Made by a program: the position numbers and the translations under genes. Source: Alteromonas salexigens (GTDB lineage: Bacteria > Pseudomonadota > Gammaproteobacteria > Enterobacterales > Alteromonadaceae). From it: a stretch of DNA of 64,000 bases. Below the pieces are notes generated by a model that had not been told where the DNA came from, searched no databases, and saw only the letters and a program-made list of their open reading frames with translations. This document shows positions 16,797-24,358 of this stretch, piece after piece. The stretch is from contig NZ_JAOTJC010000004.1 in assembly GCF_025628895.1 (NCBI RefSeq), forward strand, positions 362,388 through 426,387, in the 5' to 3' direction. The stretch's first letter is position 1, and every line of letters begins with the position of its first letter.

Positions 16797-17591
16797 ATGC
16801 AAAAGTCGCTTGTCGCTTTATCTACGGTCGCAGCCCTGGGTCTGTTCGCCTGTCAGCCACAAACCGAAGAGTCAACGGATGCCGCTGACACCGAAGCCAC
16901 GCAAGACGTCGCCGCGCAATCTGCTGCCGCTGAAGAAATGACCGATGCGCAGAAGCAAGCGTATGCGATGGGTGCAAGCATGGGGCTGTTCGTACAAAAC
17001 CGTGCACAGCAACAAGCGCAACTGGGTGAGCCAATGGACAAAGACGCGCTGCGTCAGGGTTTCGATGATGCCCTGAAAGATGCGCTGAAGTTCACTCCTC
17101 AGGAAATTCAGCAGTTTGCCCAGGCGGGCGAAGAAGCAATGCGTGCCAAGCAGCAGGAAATGGCAGCGCAGGCAGCTGAAGAAAACAAACAGGCGGGCGC
17201 TGAGTATCTGGCCGAGAATGCCGAACGCGAAGGCGTGATGACCACCGAGTCTGGCCTGCAGTACGAAGTACTGGAAGAAGGTGAAGGCGAGAGCCCGGCT
17301 GCGGAAGACACAGTAAAAGTGCACTATAAAGGCACCCTGCTGGACGGCACCGTATTTGACTCGTCATACAAGCGCGGCGAGCCGGCGGTATTCCCGCTTA
17401 ACCGGGTTATTCCGGGCTGGACCGAAGGTGTACAGCTGATGAAAGAAGGTGCGAAATACCGTTTCCACATTCCATCAGATCTGGCCTATGGCGAGCGCGC
17501 CCAGGGCGCAATTACGCCTAATTCAACTCTGGTATTCGATGTGGAACTGCTGGAAGTTGTAGATACTGAAAGCGCTGAAGCCACTGAGTAA
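16797..17591 (+). CDS. fkpA: FkpA-type peptidyl-prolyl cis-trans isomerase lipoprotein
   Basis: A periplasmic FKBP-type isomerase and chaperone, 264 residues. The start is the ATG at 16797, with GGAG at 16787-16790 six bases ahead. A lipobox-like LFAC gives acylated Cys19, unlike E. coli FkpA, which is a soluble periplasmic protein. An acidic linker and a helical dimerisation part (about 45-140, FVQNRAQQQAQLG and many Gln/Ala) come first. The FKBP domain is at about 150-255 (VKVHYKGTLLDGTVFDSSY, NRVIPGWTEGVQLM, IPSDLAYGERA). It is followed by its own terminator, so it is probably a single-gene unit. Confidence 0.88.
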   Translation: MQKSLVALSTVAALGLFACQPQTEESTDAADTEATQDVAAQSAAAEEMTDAQKQAYAMGASMGLFVQNRAQQQAQLGEPMDKDALRQGFDDALKDALKFTPQEIQQFAQAGEEAMRAKQQEMAAQAAEENKQAGAEYLAENAEREGVMTTESGLQYEVLEEGEGESPAAEDTVKVHYKGTLLDGTVFDSSYKRGEPAVFPLNRVIPGWTEGVQLMKEGAKYRFHIPSDLAYGERAQGAITPNSTLVFDVELLEVVDTESAEATE

Positions 17592-17607
17592 GCTGCTTCG
17601 CTAAGAG

Positions 17608-17636
17608 AAAAGCCGACGGTTTGCGTCGGCTTTTTT
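17608..17636. terminator. Rho-independent terminator of the fkpA-like gene
   Basis: Stem GCCGACG (17612-17618) and CGTCGGC (17624-17630) with a 5-nt loop, four A before and six T after (17631-17636). Confidence 0.92.
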
Positions 17637-17851
17637 GTTTCAAGACAGCGTAATCCTTGCTCACCTTATCCCTCGTGCATGACGCCTGTATGGGTTCAAG
17701 CGCGGGTCTGCATAGTAATCCAGACCATTCGTAAATGCTGGGTATCTCGAATTTTCAACTTAAGTATAGTCCAGTCACGCCAGATTGGCGGCAGACCGGC
17801 CCATTTCGTTAAATCGATTTATTCTAAAAACTCAGCGGATAGAACCACTGG

Positions 17852-18154
17852 TTACCAGCGCGGCTGACGCCGCCGCTCTTTGCGGCCTTTGAGGGTAGCG
17901 TAGTGTCGCAAAATGACCTGGCCTACTTTGTACAACAGCATGCCCACCAGCAACATCAGCGCGGTGCGCAGGCTGTCTATGCGAACCAGCACGTCGATCA
18001 TACCGATCACCACCATAAGTACCCCGGTCAGGAACAACAGAAACCCGACGATGGTCGCACTGGTGGCCTTCGCGGTAAGTTGCCGGCGGTGACTGTGATT
18101 CTCGGTCATGGCTCTGTTCGCGTAAAATTGGGTTGTCATCGTATTTTTTATCAT
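17852..18154 (-). CDS. Hypothetical small membrane protein
   Basis: A 100-residue protein with a polar, basic N-terminus (residues 1-28), two hydrophobic helices at about 33-58 and 65-82, and a very basic end (GRKERRRQPRW). No family is recognised. The start is uncertain: in-frame ATG codons at 18154, 18139 and 18109 are possible and none has a good ribosome site. Base composition matches its neighbours. It is divergent to greB and separated from the fkpA terminator by about 215 bp in which I see nothing else. Confidence 0.55.
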   Translation of the reverse strand: MIKNTMTTQFYANRAMTENHSHRRQLTAKATSATIVGFLLFLTGVLMVVIGMIDVLVRIDSLRTALMLLVGMLLYKVGQVILRHYATLKGRKERRRQPRW

Positions 18155-18315
18155 TGTTGTAACTCTGACCTGATTGATAGCGGCACGTTCAATTTTTATA
18201 CATTTCTGACAAAAAATACAGAAAAAGTGTTATAAGGCGGGGTTGTGCCAGACAACTGCCGTCATTACATAGTCAGCATACGTTTAACTTACCCACTACA
18301 CAGACCGGATGGATC

Positions 18316-18801
18316 GTGAAAACACCGCTTATTACCCGCAAAGGCTATTTGAAATTACGCGACGAACTGGATTTTTTATGGCGTGAAGAACGCCCCGAAA
18401 TTACCCGTAAGGTCACCTGGGCGGCAAGTCTGGGGGATCGTAGTGAAAATGCCGATTACCAGTATAACAAGAAGAAGCTGCGGGAAATTGATCGCCGGGT
18501 TCGCTACCTGCGCAAGTGCCTTGAAAACCTGAAAGTTGTGGATTACTCCCCGCAACAGGAAGGCAAGGTATTCTTCGGAGCCTGGGTAGAGATCGAAAAT
18601 GACGATGGCAAAACCATGACCCTGCGTCTGGTGGGGTATGATGAAATTTTTGGCCGCAGAGATTACATCTCCATTGACTCACCCATGGCCCGGGCGCTGG
18701 TAGGCAAACATGCCGATGACGAGCTGACCGTGACCACCGAGGCTGGCCGGTTTACCTGGTGGATAAACCGCATCTGGTACGATCCTACCGACAAGGCCTG
18801 A
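18316..18801 (+). CDS. greB: Transcription elongation factor GreB
   Basis: A 161-residue Gre factor that rescues backtracked RNA polymerase by stimulating transcript cleavage. The N-terminal coiled coil carries the catalytic acidic tip in GDRSENADYQYNKK (Asp41, Glu44), and the FLWREERPE start region marks GreB rather than GreA. The C-terminal FKBP-like domain contains RRDYISIDSPMARAL. The start is a GTG with GGATGGA just upstream; the next ATG would remove the conserved beginning. Confidence 0.95.
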   Translation: MKTPLITRKGYLKLRDELDFLWREERPEITRKVTWAASLGDRSENADYQYNKKKLREIDRRVRYLRKCLENLKVVDYSPQQEGKVFFGAWVEIENDDGKTMTLRLVGYDEIFGRRDYISIDSPMARALVGKHADDELTVTTEAGRFTWWINRIWYDPTDKA

Positions 18802-18976
18802 TTTTCCGGCGCCTGGCCCGTTAATTTCCCCTCAAACCTGGTTGCAGCCCTAATCGCTCTTCTGTCGGCACCACCCAGTGGTATATACTTGCAGCCACTT
18901 TTTTTAACCCGGATCCCGGCGCGTGTTACTCGTTATAGCCGGTGTTTATCTTGACTTTCAGGTTACAGAGATTCTT

Positions 18977-21289
18977 ATGATCATAAACAAAATTGCCAAT
19001 GAACTGGCCGTTAACGCCGCGCAGGTACAGGCAGCCGTCAAGCTGCTGGACGAAGGCGCCACCGTGCCTTTCATTGCCCGTTACCGGAAGGAAGTAACCC
19101 AGGGGCTGGACGACACGCAGCTACGTAACCTGGAGCAACGGCTCACCTACTTACGGGAACTGGAAGATCGCCGCCGCGTTATCGTCAAATCCATAGATGA
19201 GCAGGGTAAGCTTACCGACACCCTGCGCGAACAAATTAACAGTGCGGATAACAAAACCGCCCTGGAAGATTTGTATCTGCCGTATAAACCACGCCGGCGC
19301 ACGAAAGGCCAGATTGCTATCGAAGCAGGACTGGAGCCGCTGGCAGATATGTTGTTCCAGAATCCCGACAAAGATCCTGAAACCGAGGCGGCCGCCTATG
19401 TGGATGCCGAAAACGGCGTAGCCGATACCAAGGCAGCACTGGAAGGCGCCCGTTACATCCTGATAGAGCGATTTGCTGAAGACGCCGCACTGCTGGGCCG
19501 TATCCGTCAGTATCTGCAGAAGAATGCCCATATCACCAGTACGGTAGCGCCCGGCAAAGAAAATGAGGCGGTCAAATATAAAGACTACTTTGCCCATTCA
19601 GAAAAGCTCAGCAAGGTGCCTTCGCACCGTGCGCTGGCCATGTTCCGTGGTCGTAATGAAGGCATGCTGCATATTCAGCTTAATGCCGATCCGCAACAGG
19701 ATGAGCCCGGTCAGGCGTCGCATTGTGAACAGATTATTGCCGAGCATTACCAAATCATGCAACGCAACCGTCCGGGTGATAATTTTCTGGCGCAAGTGGT
19801 GCAGTGGGCATGGAAAATTAAAATCTCGCTACACATGGAAACAGAGCTGTTCAGCGCGCTGCGGGAACAGGCTGAGGAAGAAGCCATTAATGTGTTCGCC
19901 AGAAACCTCAACGACTTGTTGATGGCGGCTCCGGCTGGCGCGAAAACCACCATGGGTCTGGATCCGGGTCTGCGCACCGGGGTGAAAGTGGCGATAGTCG
20001 ATGCCACCGGTAAAGTGGTCGCCACCAACACTATCTTTCCCCATGCACCACAGAAGCAATGGGATAAATCCATGCGCACCCTGGCGACCTTGTGCAAACA
20101 GTACAAAGTAGATCTGATCAGTATTGGTAACGGCACCGGCTCCCGGGAAACCGACAAGCTGATAGGCGAAATGCTGAAAGCCAACAGCGAACTGCACGCC
20201 CAGAAGATTATGGTCAGTGAAGCCGGCGCGTCGGTGTATTCTGCATCGGAGCTGGCATCCAAAGAATTGCCTGATCTCGACGTTTCCCTTCGTGGCGCCG
20301 TTTCCATTGCCCGCCGTTTGCAGGATCCGCTGGCAGAACTGGTAAAAATTGAACCCAAAGCCATCGGCGTGGGCCAGTATCAGCATGACGTGAGTCAGAG
20401 TCAGCTGGGTAAATCGCTGGACCGGGTCATTGAAGACTGTGTGAACGCCGTGGGCGTAGACCTGAACACCGCCTCTCCCGCGCTACTCAGCTATGTGTCC
20501 GGTCTGAACCGTACCCTGGCGCAAAACATTGTGCATTTCCGTGACAACCAGGGCGCGTTTGCCGATCGCAAAGCGCTGATGAAAGTAGAACGCCTCGGAC
20601 CCAAAGCCTTTGAGCAGGCGGCTGGCTTTCTGCGTATCGCCAATGGCAGCAACCCACTGGATGCCTCAGCGGTGCACCCGGAAGCCTATCCTGTGGTGGA
20701 TACCATTGCCCGCCATAGCGAGGTAGCAGTGAACGATCTGATTGGTAACACGGCACTGTTAAAAACTCTGTCGCCTGAGACATTTACCAACGATGAGTTC
20801 GGGTTACCGACTGTTAAAGATATCCTCAACGAACTGGATAAGCCTGGCCGGGATCCCCGTCCGGAGTTCCGTACTGCCGCTTTCAAAGAAGGGGTAGAAA
20901 CGCTGGCCGATCTCAAGCCCGGCATGATCCTGGAAGGGGTGGTGAGTAACGTGGCGAACTTTGGCGCATTTGTGGATGTGGGCGTGCATCAGGATGGTCT
21001 GGTGCATATTTCCGCGCTCACCAATAAATTCATTTCCGATCCCCGGGACGTGGTTAAGGCGGGGGACATTGTCAAAGTCAAAGTGCTGGAAGTGGACGTG
21101 GCCCGTAAGCGGATTTCCTTCACCATGCGCCTGGACGATACCCCGGCTCCGGCAGGCAACGCCAACAAACCCAAGGGCGGGCAAAAGCCAAAAGGCAAGC
21201 AGGCGGGTTCACGCAGTAAGGGACAATCGCAAAACCAGGCCATGGGCAACGCCTTTGCCGATGCGTTCGCAAAAGCTAAGCAAAAGTAA
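18977..21289 (+). CDS. tex: RNA-binding transcription accessory protein Tex
   Basis: A large nucleic-acid-binding protein (770 residues) conserved in bacteria and related to Spt6, with roles in transcription under stress. Visible parts: helical N-terminal domain ([17 protein letters not shown] near 30), the YqgF/RNase H-like domain ([13 protein letters not shown] near 330), helix-hairpin-helix segments ([23 protein letters not shown] near 490-540), and an S1 RNA-binding domain at about 645-721 ending in a lysine/glycine-rich tail. The start at 18977 aligns with other Tex proteins; the frame extends 18 residues further up without support. It is in the same direction as greB, 175 bp downstream, with a possible own promoter. 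Confidence 0.94.
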   Translation: MIINKIANELAVNAAQVQAAVKLLDEGATVPFIARYRKEVTQGLDDTQLRNLEQRLTYLRELEDRRRVIVKSIDEQGKLTDTLREQINSADNKTALEDLYLPYKPRRRTKGQIAIEAGLEPLADMLFQNPDKDPETEAAAYVDAENGVADTKAALEGARYILIERFAEDAALLGRIRQYLQKNAHITSTVAPGKENEAVKYKDYFAHSEKLSKVPSHRALAMFRGRNEGMLHIQLNADPQQDEPGQASHCEQIIAEHYQIMQRNRPGDNFLAQVVQWAWKIKISLHMETELFSALREQAEEEAINVFARNLNDLLMAAPAGAKTTMGLDPGLRTGVKVAIVDATGKVVATNTIFPHAPQKQWDKSMRTLATLCKQYKVDLISIGNGTGSRETDKLIGEMLKANSELHAQKIMVSEAGASVYSASELASKELPDLDVSLRGAVSIARRLQDPLAELVKIEPKAIGVGQYQHDVSQSQLGKSLDRVIEDCVNAVGVDLNTASPALLSYVSGLNRTLAQNIVHFRDNQGAFADRKALMKVERLGPKAFEQAAGFLRIANGSNPLDASAVHPEAYPVVDTIARHSEVAVNDLIGNTALLKTLSPETFTNDEFGLPTVKDILNELDKPGRDPRPEFRTAAFKEGVETLADLKPGMILEGVVSNVANFGAFVDVGVHQDGLVHISALTNKFISDPRDVVKAGDIVKVKVLEVDVARKRISFTMRLDDTPAPAGNANKPKGGQKPKGKQAGSRSKGQSQNQAMGNAFADAFAKAKQK

Positions 21290-21296
21290 TTGCACT

Positions 21297-21320
21297 GCGC
21301 AGCGGCACTGGTCGCTGCGC
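21297..21320. terminator. Hairpin between the converging tex and HEKAH-protein genes
   Basis: An 8-bp perfect stem GCGCAGCG/CGCTGCGC (21297-21304, 21313-21320) with an 8-nt loop. It has no T-run, so it is a weak candidate terminator for both directions. Confidence 0.45.
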
Positions 21321-21359
21321 TGACGTTATGTAGCTGAAGGAAAGACGGTGAGGATCACC

Positions 21360-22286
21360 TCAGGCGCTGGCGTTAAACCCGGCGCCTTTGCCGTGGGCGA
21401 CGCCCGCATAGAATTGTTGAATCACCTGATTGCGCGACGCCATTTGTTCGCCGTCGATGTCCAGCGACCGGTTACTGCCGCCCAGATCATTATCCCGCTG
21501 TGCTTGTCTGGCAGCCAACAGGGCCTCGTCCAGCTTGCGAGTAGGGATAGACACTTTATTGCCATCAACAATGTCATCCAGGGTGGGAACTTCCGGGCCG
21601 GCCGGGCCTTCACCGGGTTGTGCCGGGCTGCGCTGTTGCTGATTGGCCTCGGCAATATCCTGGCGGGCTTCAAAGGCTTTTTGGGACGCTTCCGCGGCCA
21701 CTTTTAAATCCTGCGCAGATGGCTGTGCCGGTGCCAGCGCGGCAGCGCGTACCTGTTGCATTTTGCGCAGGGTCTGTTCGGGACTGCGGGCATCAGAAAT
21801 ATCAATCGACACTTCGCCGTCAGTGGCGTAGCGCTTGCCATCCGGTCCGGTGGTTAGCTGATACTGCGGAGCGCCGGCATATTGCCCACCAATTGCCGCA
21901 TGGGCTTTTTCATGGGTACGGACTTCTTTGTCGCGCTCTTTCAGACGCTGAACTTCCTGCTGCTCCTGCTGCTGTTGTTCAGCGTTTTCCTTGCCGGCAC
22001 TTTCGTCACTGGCATTGTCGCGGCCATCGCCGTTTAACGCCTGACTAGTACCCTGAGTGGGATTCCCCTGAATCTGAGGGCGCTCATAGGTAACCGGTGC
22101 CGGGAGCTGACCGGGCTGGCGGGCACGGTCGCTTTCCGAGCCAAGGCCTTTCTGGGCACTGCCTTGTTCATTTTCTGTGGTTTGCGGAATGGTTTCGCGC
22201 AGAACATTATCCCGCCGCGCCGACTCCGTATTAGGGTTGGCGGTAGGGATCACCAGCGATGTGGGCATTGGTGTAACAATGTTCAT
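21360..22286 (-). CDS. Putative metalloprotease-like HEKAH-motif protein (SprA-related/CJM1_0395-type family)
   Basis: A 308-residue protein with no signal peptide. Residues 1-110 are low-complexity and rich in Asn, Gln, Ser and Pro. The conserved core is at 120-200: EVRTHEKAHAAIGG (HEKAH at 125-129) followed by the YAGAPQYQLTTGPDG and DGEVSIDISDA strands. HEKAH resembles the HExxH zinc site, and the family is annotated as a putative metalloprotease; protease activity has, as far as I know, not been shown. The C-terminal half is again Ala/Gln/Pro-rich. It follows the small rod-like gene after 18 bp, so the two probably form an operon. Confidence 0.75.
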   Translation of the reverse strand: MNIVTPMPTSLVIPTANPNTESARRDNVLRETIPQTTENEQGSAQKGLGSESDRARQPGQLPAPVTYERPQIQGNPTQGTSQALNGDGRDNASDESAGKENAEQQQQEQQEVQRLKERDKEVRTHEKAHAAIGGQYAGAPQYQLTTGPDGKRYATDGEVSIDISDARSPEQTLRKMQQVRAAALAPAQPSAQDLKVAAEASQKAFEARQDIAEANQQQRSPAQPGEGPAGPEVPTLDDIVDGNKVSIPTRKLDEALLAARQAQRDNDLGGSNRSLDIDGEQMASRNQVIQQFYAGVAHGKGAGFNASA

Positions 22287-22304
22287 AACACAAGGTTCCT
22301 GACG

Positions 22305-22637
22305 TCAGGCGAGGGTGTCGATAATGGTGCCGACGGTGTCGAAGGCCACATCGAGCACCTTGGCAGAAGCTTGTGCATTGACGCTGTTCAGTTTTAACGA
22401 CACCAAATCTGATGTCAGGTTATCGGCTGCCGAGGGCAGGGTGGCACGCACATTCTGCAAACCGGTTAGCGATGCATTAGCCAGCACAGCACCCGGGCCG
22501 TCTGCTTCCAATGTGGTTTGCGCATTACGCTGTGCAATATTTACCGATGCCTGAGTAATACCATCACTGGCACGCTGCAGGCCAAACTGACCAGAAACAA
22601 TCGCCGAATTGATACTGTTATCAATAATACTCGACAT
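22305..22637 (-). CDS. Small flagellar-rod/hook-like protein of unknown function
   Basis: A 110-residue protein. The N-terminus (SSIIDNSINSAIVSGQFGLQ) and the C-terminus (NSVNAQASAKVLDVAFDTVG) resemble the coiled N- and C-terminal ends of flagellar rod and hook proteins, with regular hydrophobic spacing. No flagellar gene is otherwise in this window. It is the first gene of a pair with the HEKAH protein. I infer only that it is a small helical, possibly exported or assembly-forming protein; the resemblance may be general heptad similarity. Confidence 0.6.
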   Translation of the reverse strand: MSSIIDNSINSAIVSGQFGLQRASDGITQASVNIAQRNAQTTLEADGPGAVLANASLTGLQNVRATLPSAADNLTSDLVSLKLNSVNAQASAKVLDVAFDTVGTIIDTLA

Positions 22638-22761
22638 TTCACTACCTCTTCTCTCTCATGGCTAATTATTAACCAAACCAGTGAAAAAGGAAAGTGCTTT
22701 GCCGGGCGGGCCCCGGCATGGCGGCCCGATGACTAAAGTTATATTGGGTAGCTTGCTGAAA

Positions 22762-23580
22762 TTACGACGCTTTTCGCTGTGCCGTCACGGAAAGAAACTG
22801 GCGAATGATATCGGCAGTTTGTTGGGGGTGCGAAATAAACGGCGCATGAGCGGCATGGGGCATAACCACCGTATCCGATTGCGGGTGTAACTCGCACACC
22901 ATATCCACGGCACTGGTAGGCACCAGGCTGTCCAGTCGCCCGTAAATGCGCAGCGTCGGCTGATTAATGCGCCCTATCACATTCCGCAGGTCTTCAGTCG
23001 ACAGCAGCTTCAGTCCCTCTTCCAGGGCCTGTGGTGACGGGTCGGGATGCGCGGTAATCTGACTTCGTATAGCTTTAATATCCTGACGGGCGGTCTCGCT
23101 GCCCATGGCCTGGATAGCCAGGAAGCGATCCAAAGTTTTGCGGTAACTGGTTTCCAGTTGGCGTTCGAACTGCGCCAGTACCTCGGGCGCAATACCAGGC
23201 CAGCCAGGGGCGGCCACAAATTTGGGGGTAGAAGCAATTGTGATCACCGCTGACACCTGCTTCGGCAGCGCTAACGCTAACTGCTGGGCGACCAGCCCAC
23301 CGAGTGACCAGCCAACCACCACACAGTCGTCGGGTAGTAACGGCCCGATGGTGTCCGCAATTGACGCCACATGATAAGGCAAAGGATGGGTGTGACTGCT
23401 ATGCCCGAACCCGGGTAAGTCGATGAGCGTTACCCGCCAGTCGTCGGTCAGATAAGGGGCAAAGTGGCTGAATGCACCACTGTTCATACCCCACCCGTGC
23501 AAGAAAACCAGATCTTTTCCTGCCCCTGTCGTACGGCTGAATACCGCGCTGGAATTATGCGATTCTGTCACTGTCAGCAT
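22762..23580 (-). CDS. bioH: Pimeloyl-[acyl-carrier protein] methyl ester esterase BioH
   Basis: Cleaves the methyl ester of pimeloyl-ACP in biotin synthesis. It is an alpha/beta hydrolase with LHGWGMN (27-33), the nucleophile elbow GWSLGG (Ser92), and a C-terminal HAAHAPFISHP region containing the catalytic histidine. The blocks LDRFLAIQAMGSETARQD and LYGRLDSLVP-type segment match BioH. I start it at the ATG 23580 (272 residues, E. coli 256); a GTG at 23610 extends the frame. It is divergent to comF and isolated from bioA/bioF, as is common for bioH. Confidence 0.88.
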   Translation of the reverse strand: MLTVTESHNSSAVFSRTTGAGKDLVFLHGWGMNSGAFSHFAPYLTDDWRVTLIDLPGFGHSSHTHPLPYHVASIADTIGPLLPDDCVVVGWSLGGLVAQQLALALPKQVSAVITIASTPKFVAAPGWPGIAPEVLAQFERQLETSYRKTLDRFLAIQAMGSETARQDIKAIRSQITAHPDPSPQALEEGLKLLSTEDLRNVIGRINQPTLRIYGRLDSLVPTSAVDMVCELHPQSDTVVMPHAAHAPFISHPQQTADIIRQFLSVTAQRKAS

Positions 23581-23644
23581 CCTGTGTTGCAACTGAGAAA
23601 AGTGTACCACGGGAAAATTCCGGCCACCTACACTGAGTCACACT

Positions 23645-24349
23645 ATGATGTCGTATTTCCCCTTCAGGCTGCCTAATCTGGCCTGCCTGCTTTGTCATCA
23701 GGCAAGTCCCGAGCCAGTTTGCCACTGGTGCGAGGCCGATATGCCCGTGCTTGCCCCGCCGGGCGAAGGGATTAACCTGTTATACCAGCCGGGCATTGCC
23801 CGTCATCTTAGCCATACCCACTACGCCACCTTGCGGGCGGTGTACAGGTACGAGCAACCTGTCCGGGCGCTCATTCACCTACTGAAATACCGCCAGCGTT
23901 TCGCGCTGGCTGAATGGCTAAGCACCCGCTTTACCCGAGGCTATCCCGACCTCACGCAGGCTCGTCCGTCGATGCTGTTACCGGTGCCGATGACCTACCG
24001 GCGTTACTGGCAGCGCCACTACAATCAGGCCGCCGAACTGGCCAAAACACTCAGCAAACATTATGAAATCCCCTGGTACGGACAATGGGCCATGCGCACC
24101 GCCAATACCAGTCAGCAACGGCTCAACAAGCAGGCCAGACAGGCTAATGCCGGACATGCCTACCGGCTACAAAGCGATAACGCGCTATGGCGTCATAAAC
24201 CGCCGCCACGGGTGGTGATAGTCGATGATGTCATTACCACCGGAGAGACGGTGGACGCCCTGGCGGGCTGTGTGCGCCAACAGTGGCCAGCCACCCACAT
24301 TGAAGTATGGGTGATGGCCGTGACGCCGGCGCCCGGAGAGCGCCGGTGA
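23645..24349 (+). CDS. comF: ComF family phosphoribosyltransferase-like protein (GntX/ComF)
   Basis: Related to Bacillus ComF and E. coli GntX, needed for DNA uptake in competent bacteria. It is a 234-residue protein with an N-terminal zinc ribbon (Cys14, Cys17, Cys26, Cys29) and a C-terminal phosphoribosyltransferase domain with the PRPP-binding motif VVIVDDVITTGE at about 190-201. The region RRYWQRHYNQAAELAKTL is also typical. It is followed closely by the converging M14 peptidase gene, with a GC-rich hairpin without a T-run around the stop. Confidence 0.88.
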   Translation: MMSYFPFRLPNLACLLCHQASPEPVCHWCEADMPVLAPPGEGINLLYQPGIARHLSHTHYATLRAVYRYEQPVRALIHLLKYRQRFALAEWLSTRFTRGYPDLTQARPSMLLPVPMTYRRYWQRHYNQAAELAKTLSKHYEIPWYGQWAMRTANTSQQRLNKQARQANAGHAYRLQSDNALWRHKPPPRVVIVDDVITTGETVDALAGCVRQQWPATHIEVWVMAVTPAPGERR

Positions 24350-24358
24350 GGCAGGGAG

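Noticed and set aside
19747-20386. Two long minus-strand frames (205 and 185 codons) opposite tex
   Set aside because: Both lie inside the conserved tex gene and have shadow-like composition; no ribosome site or family match.
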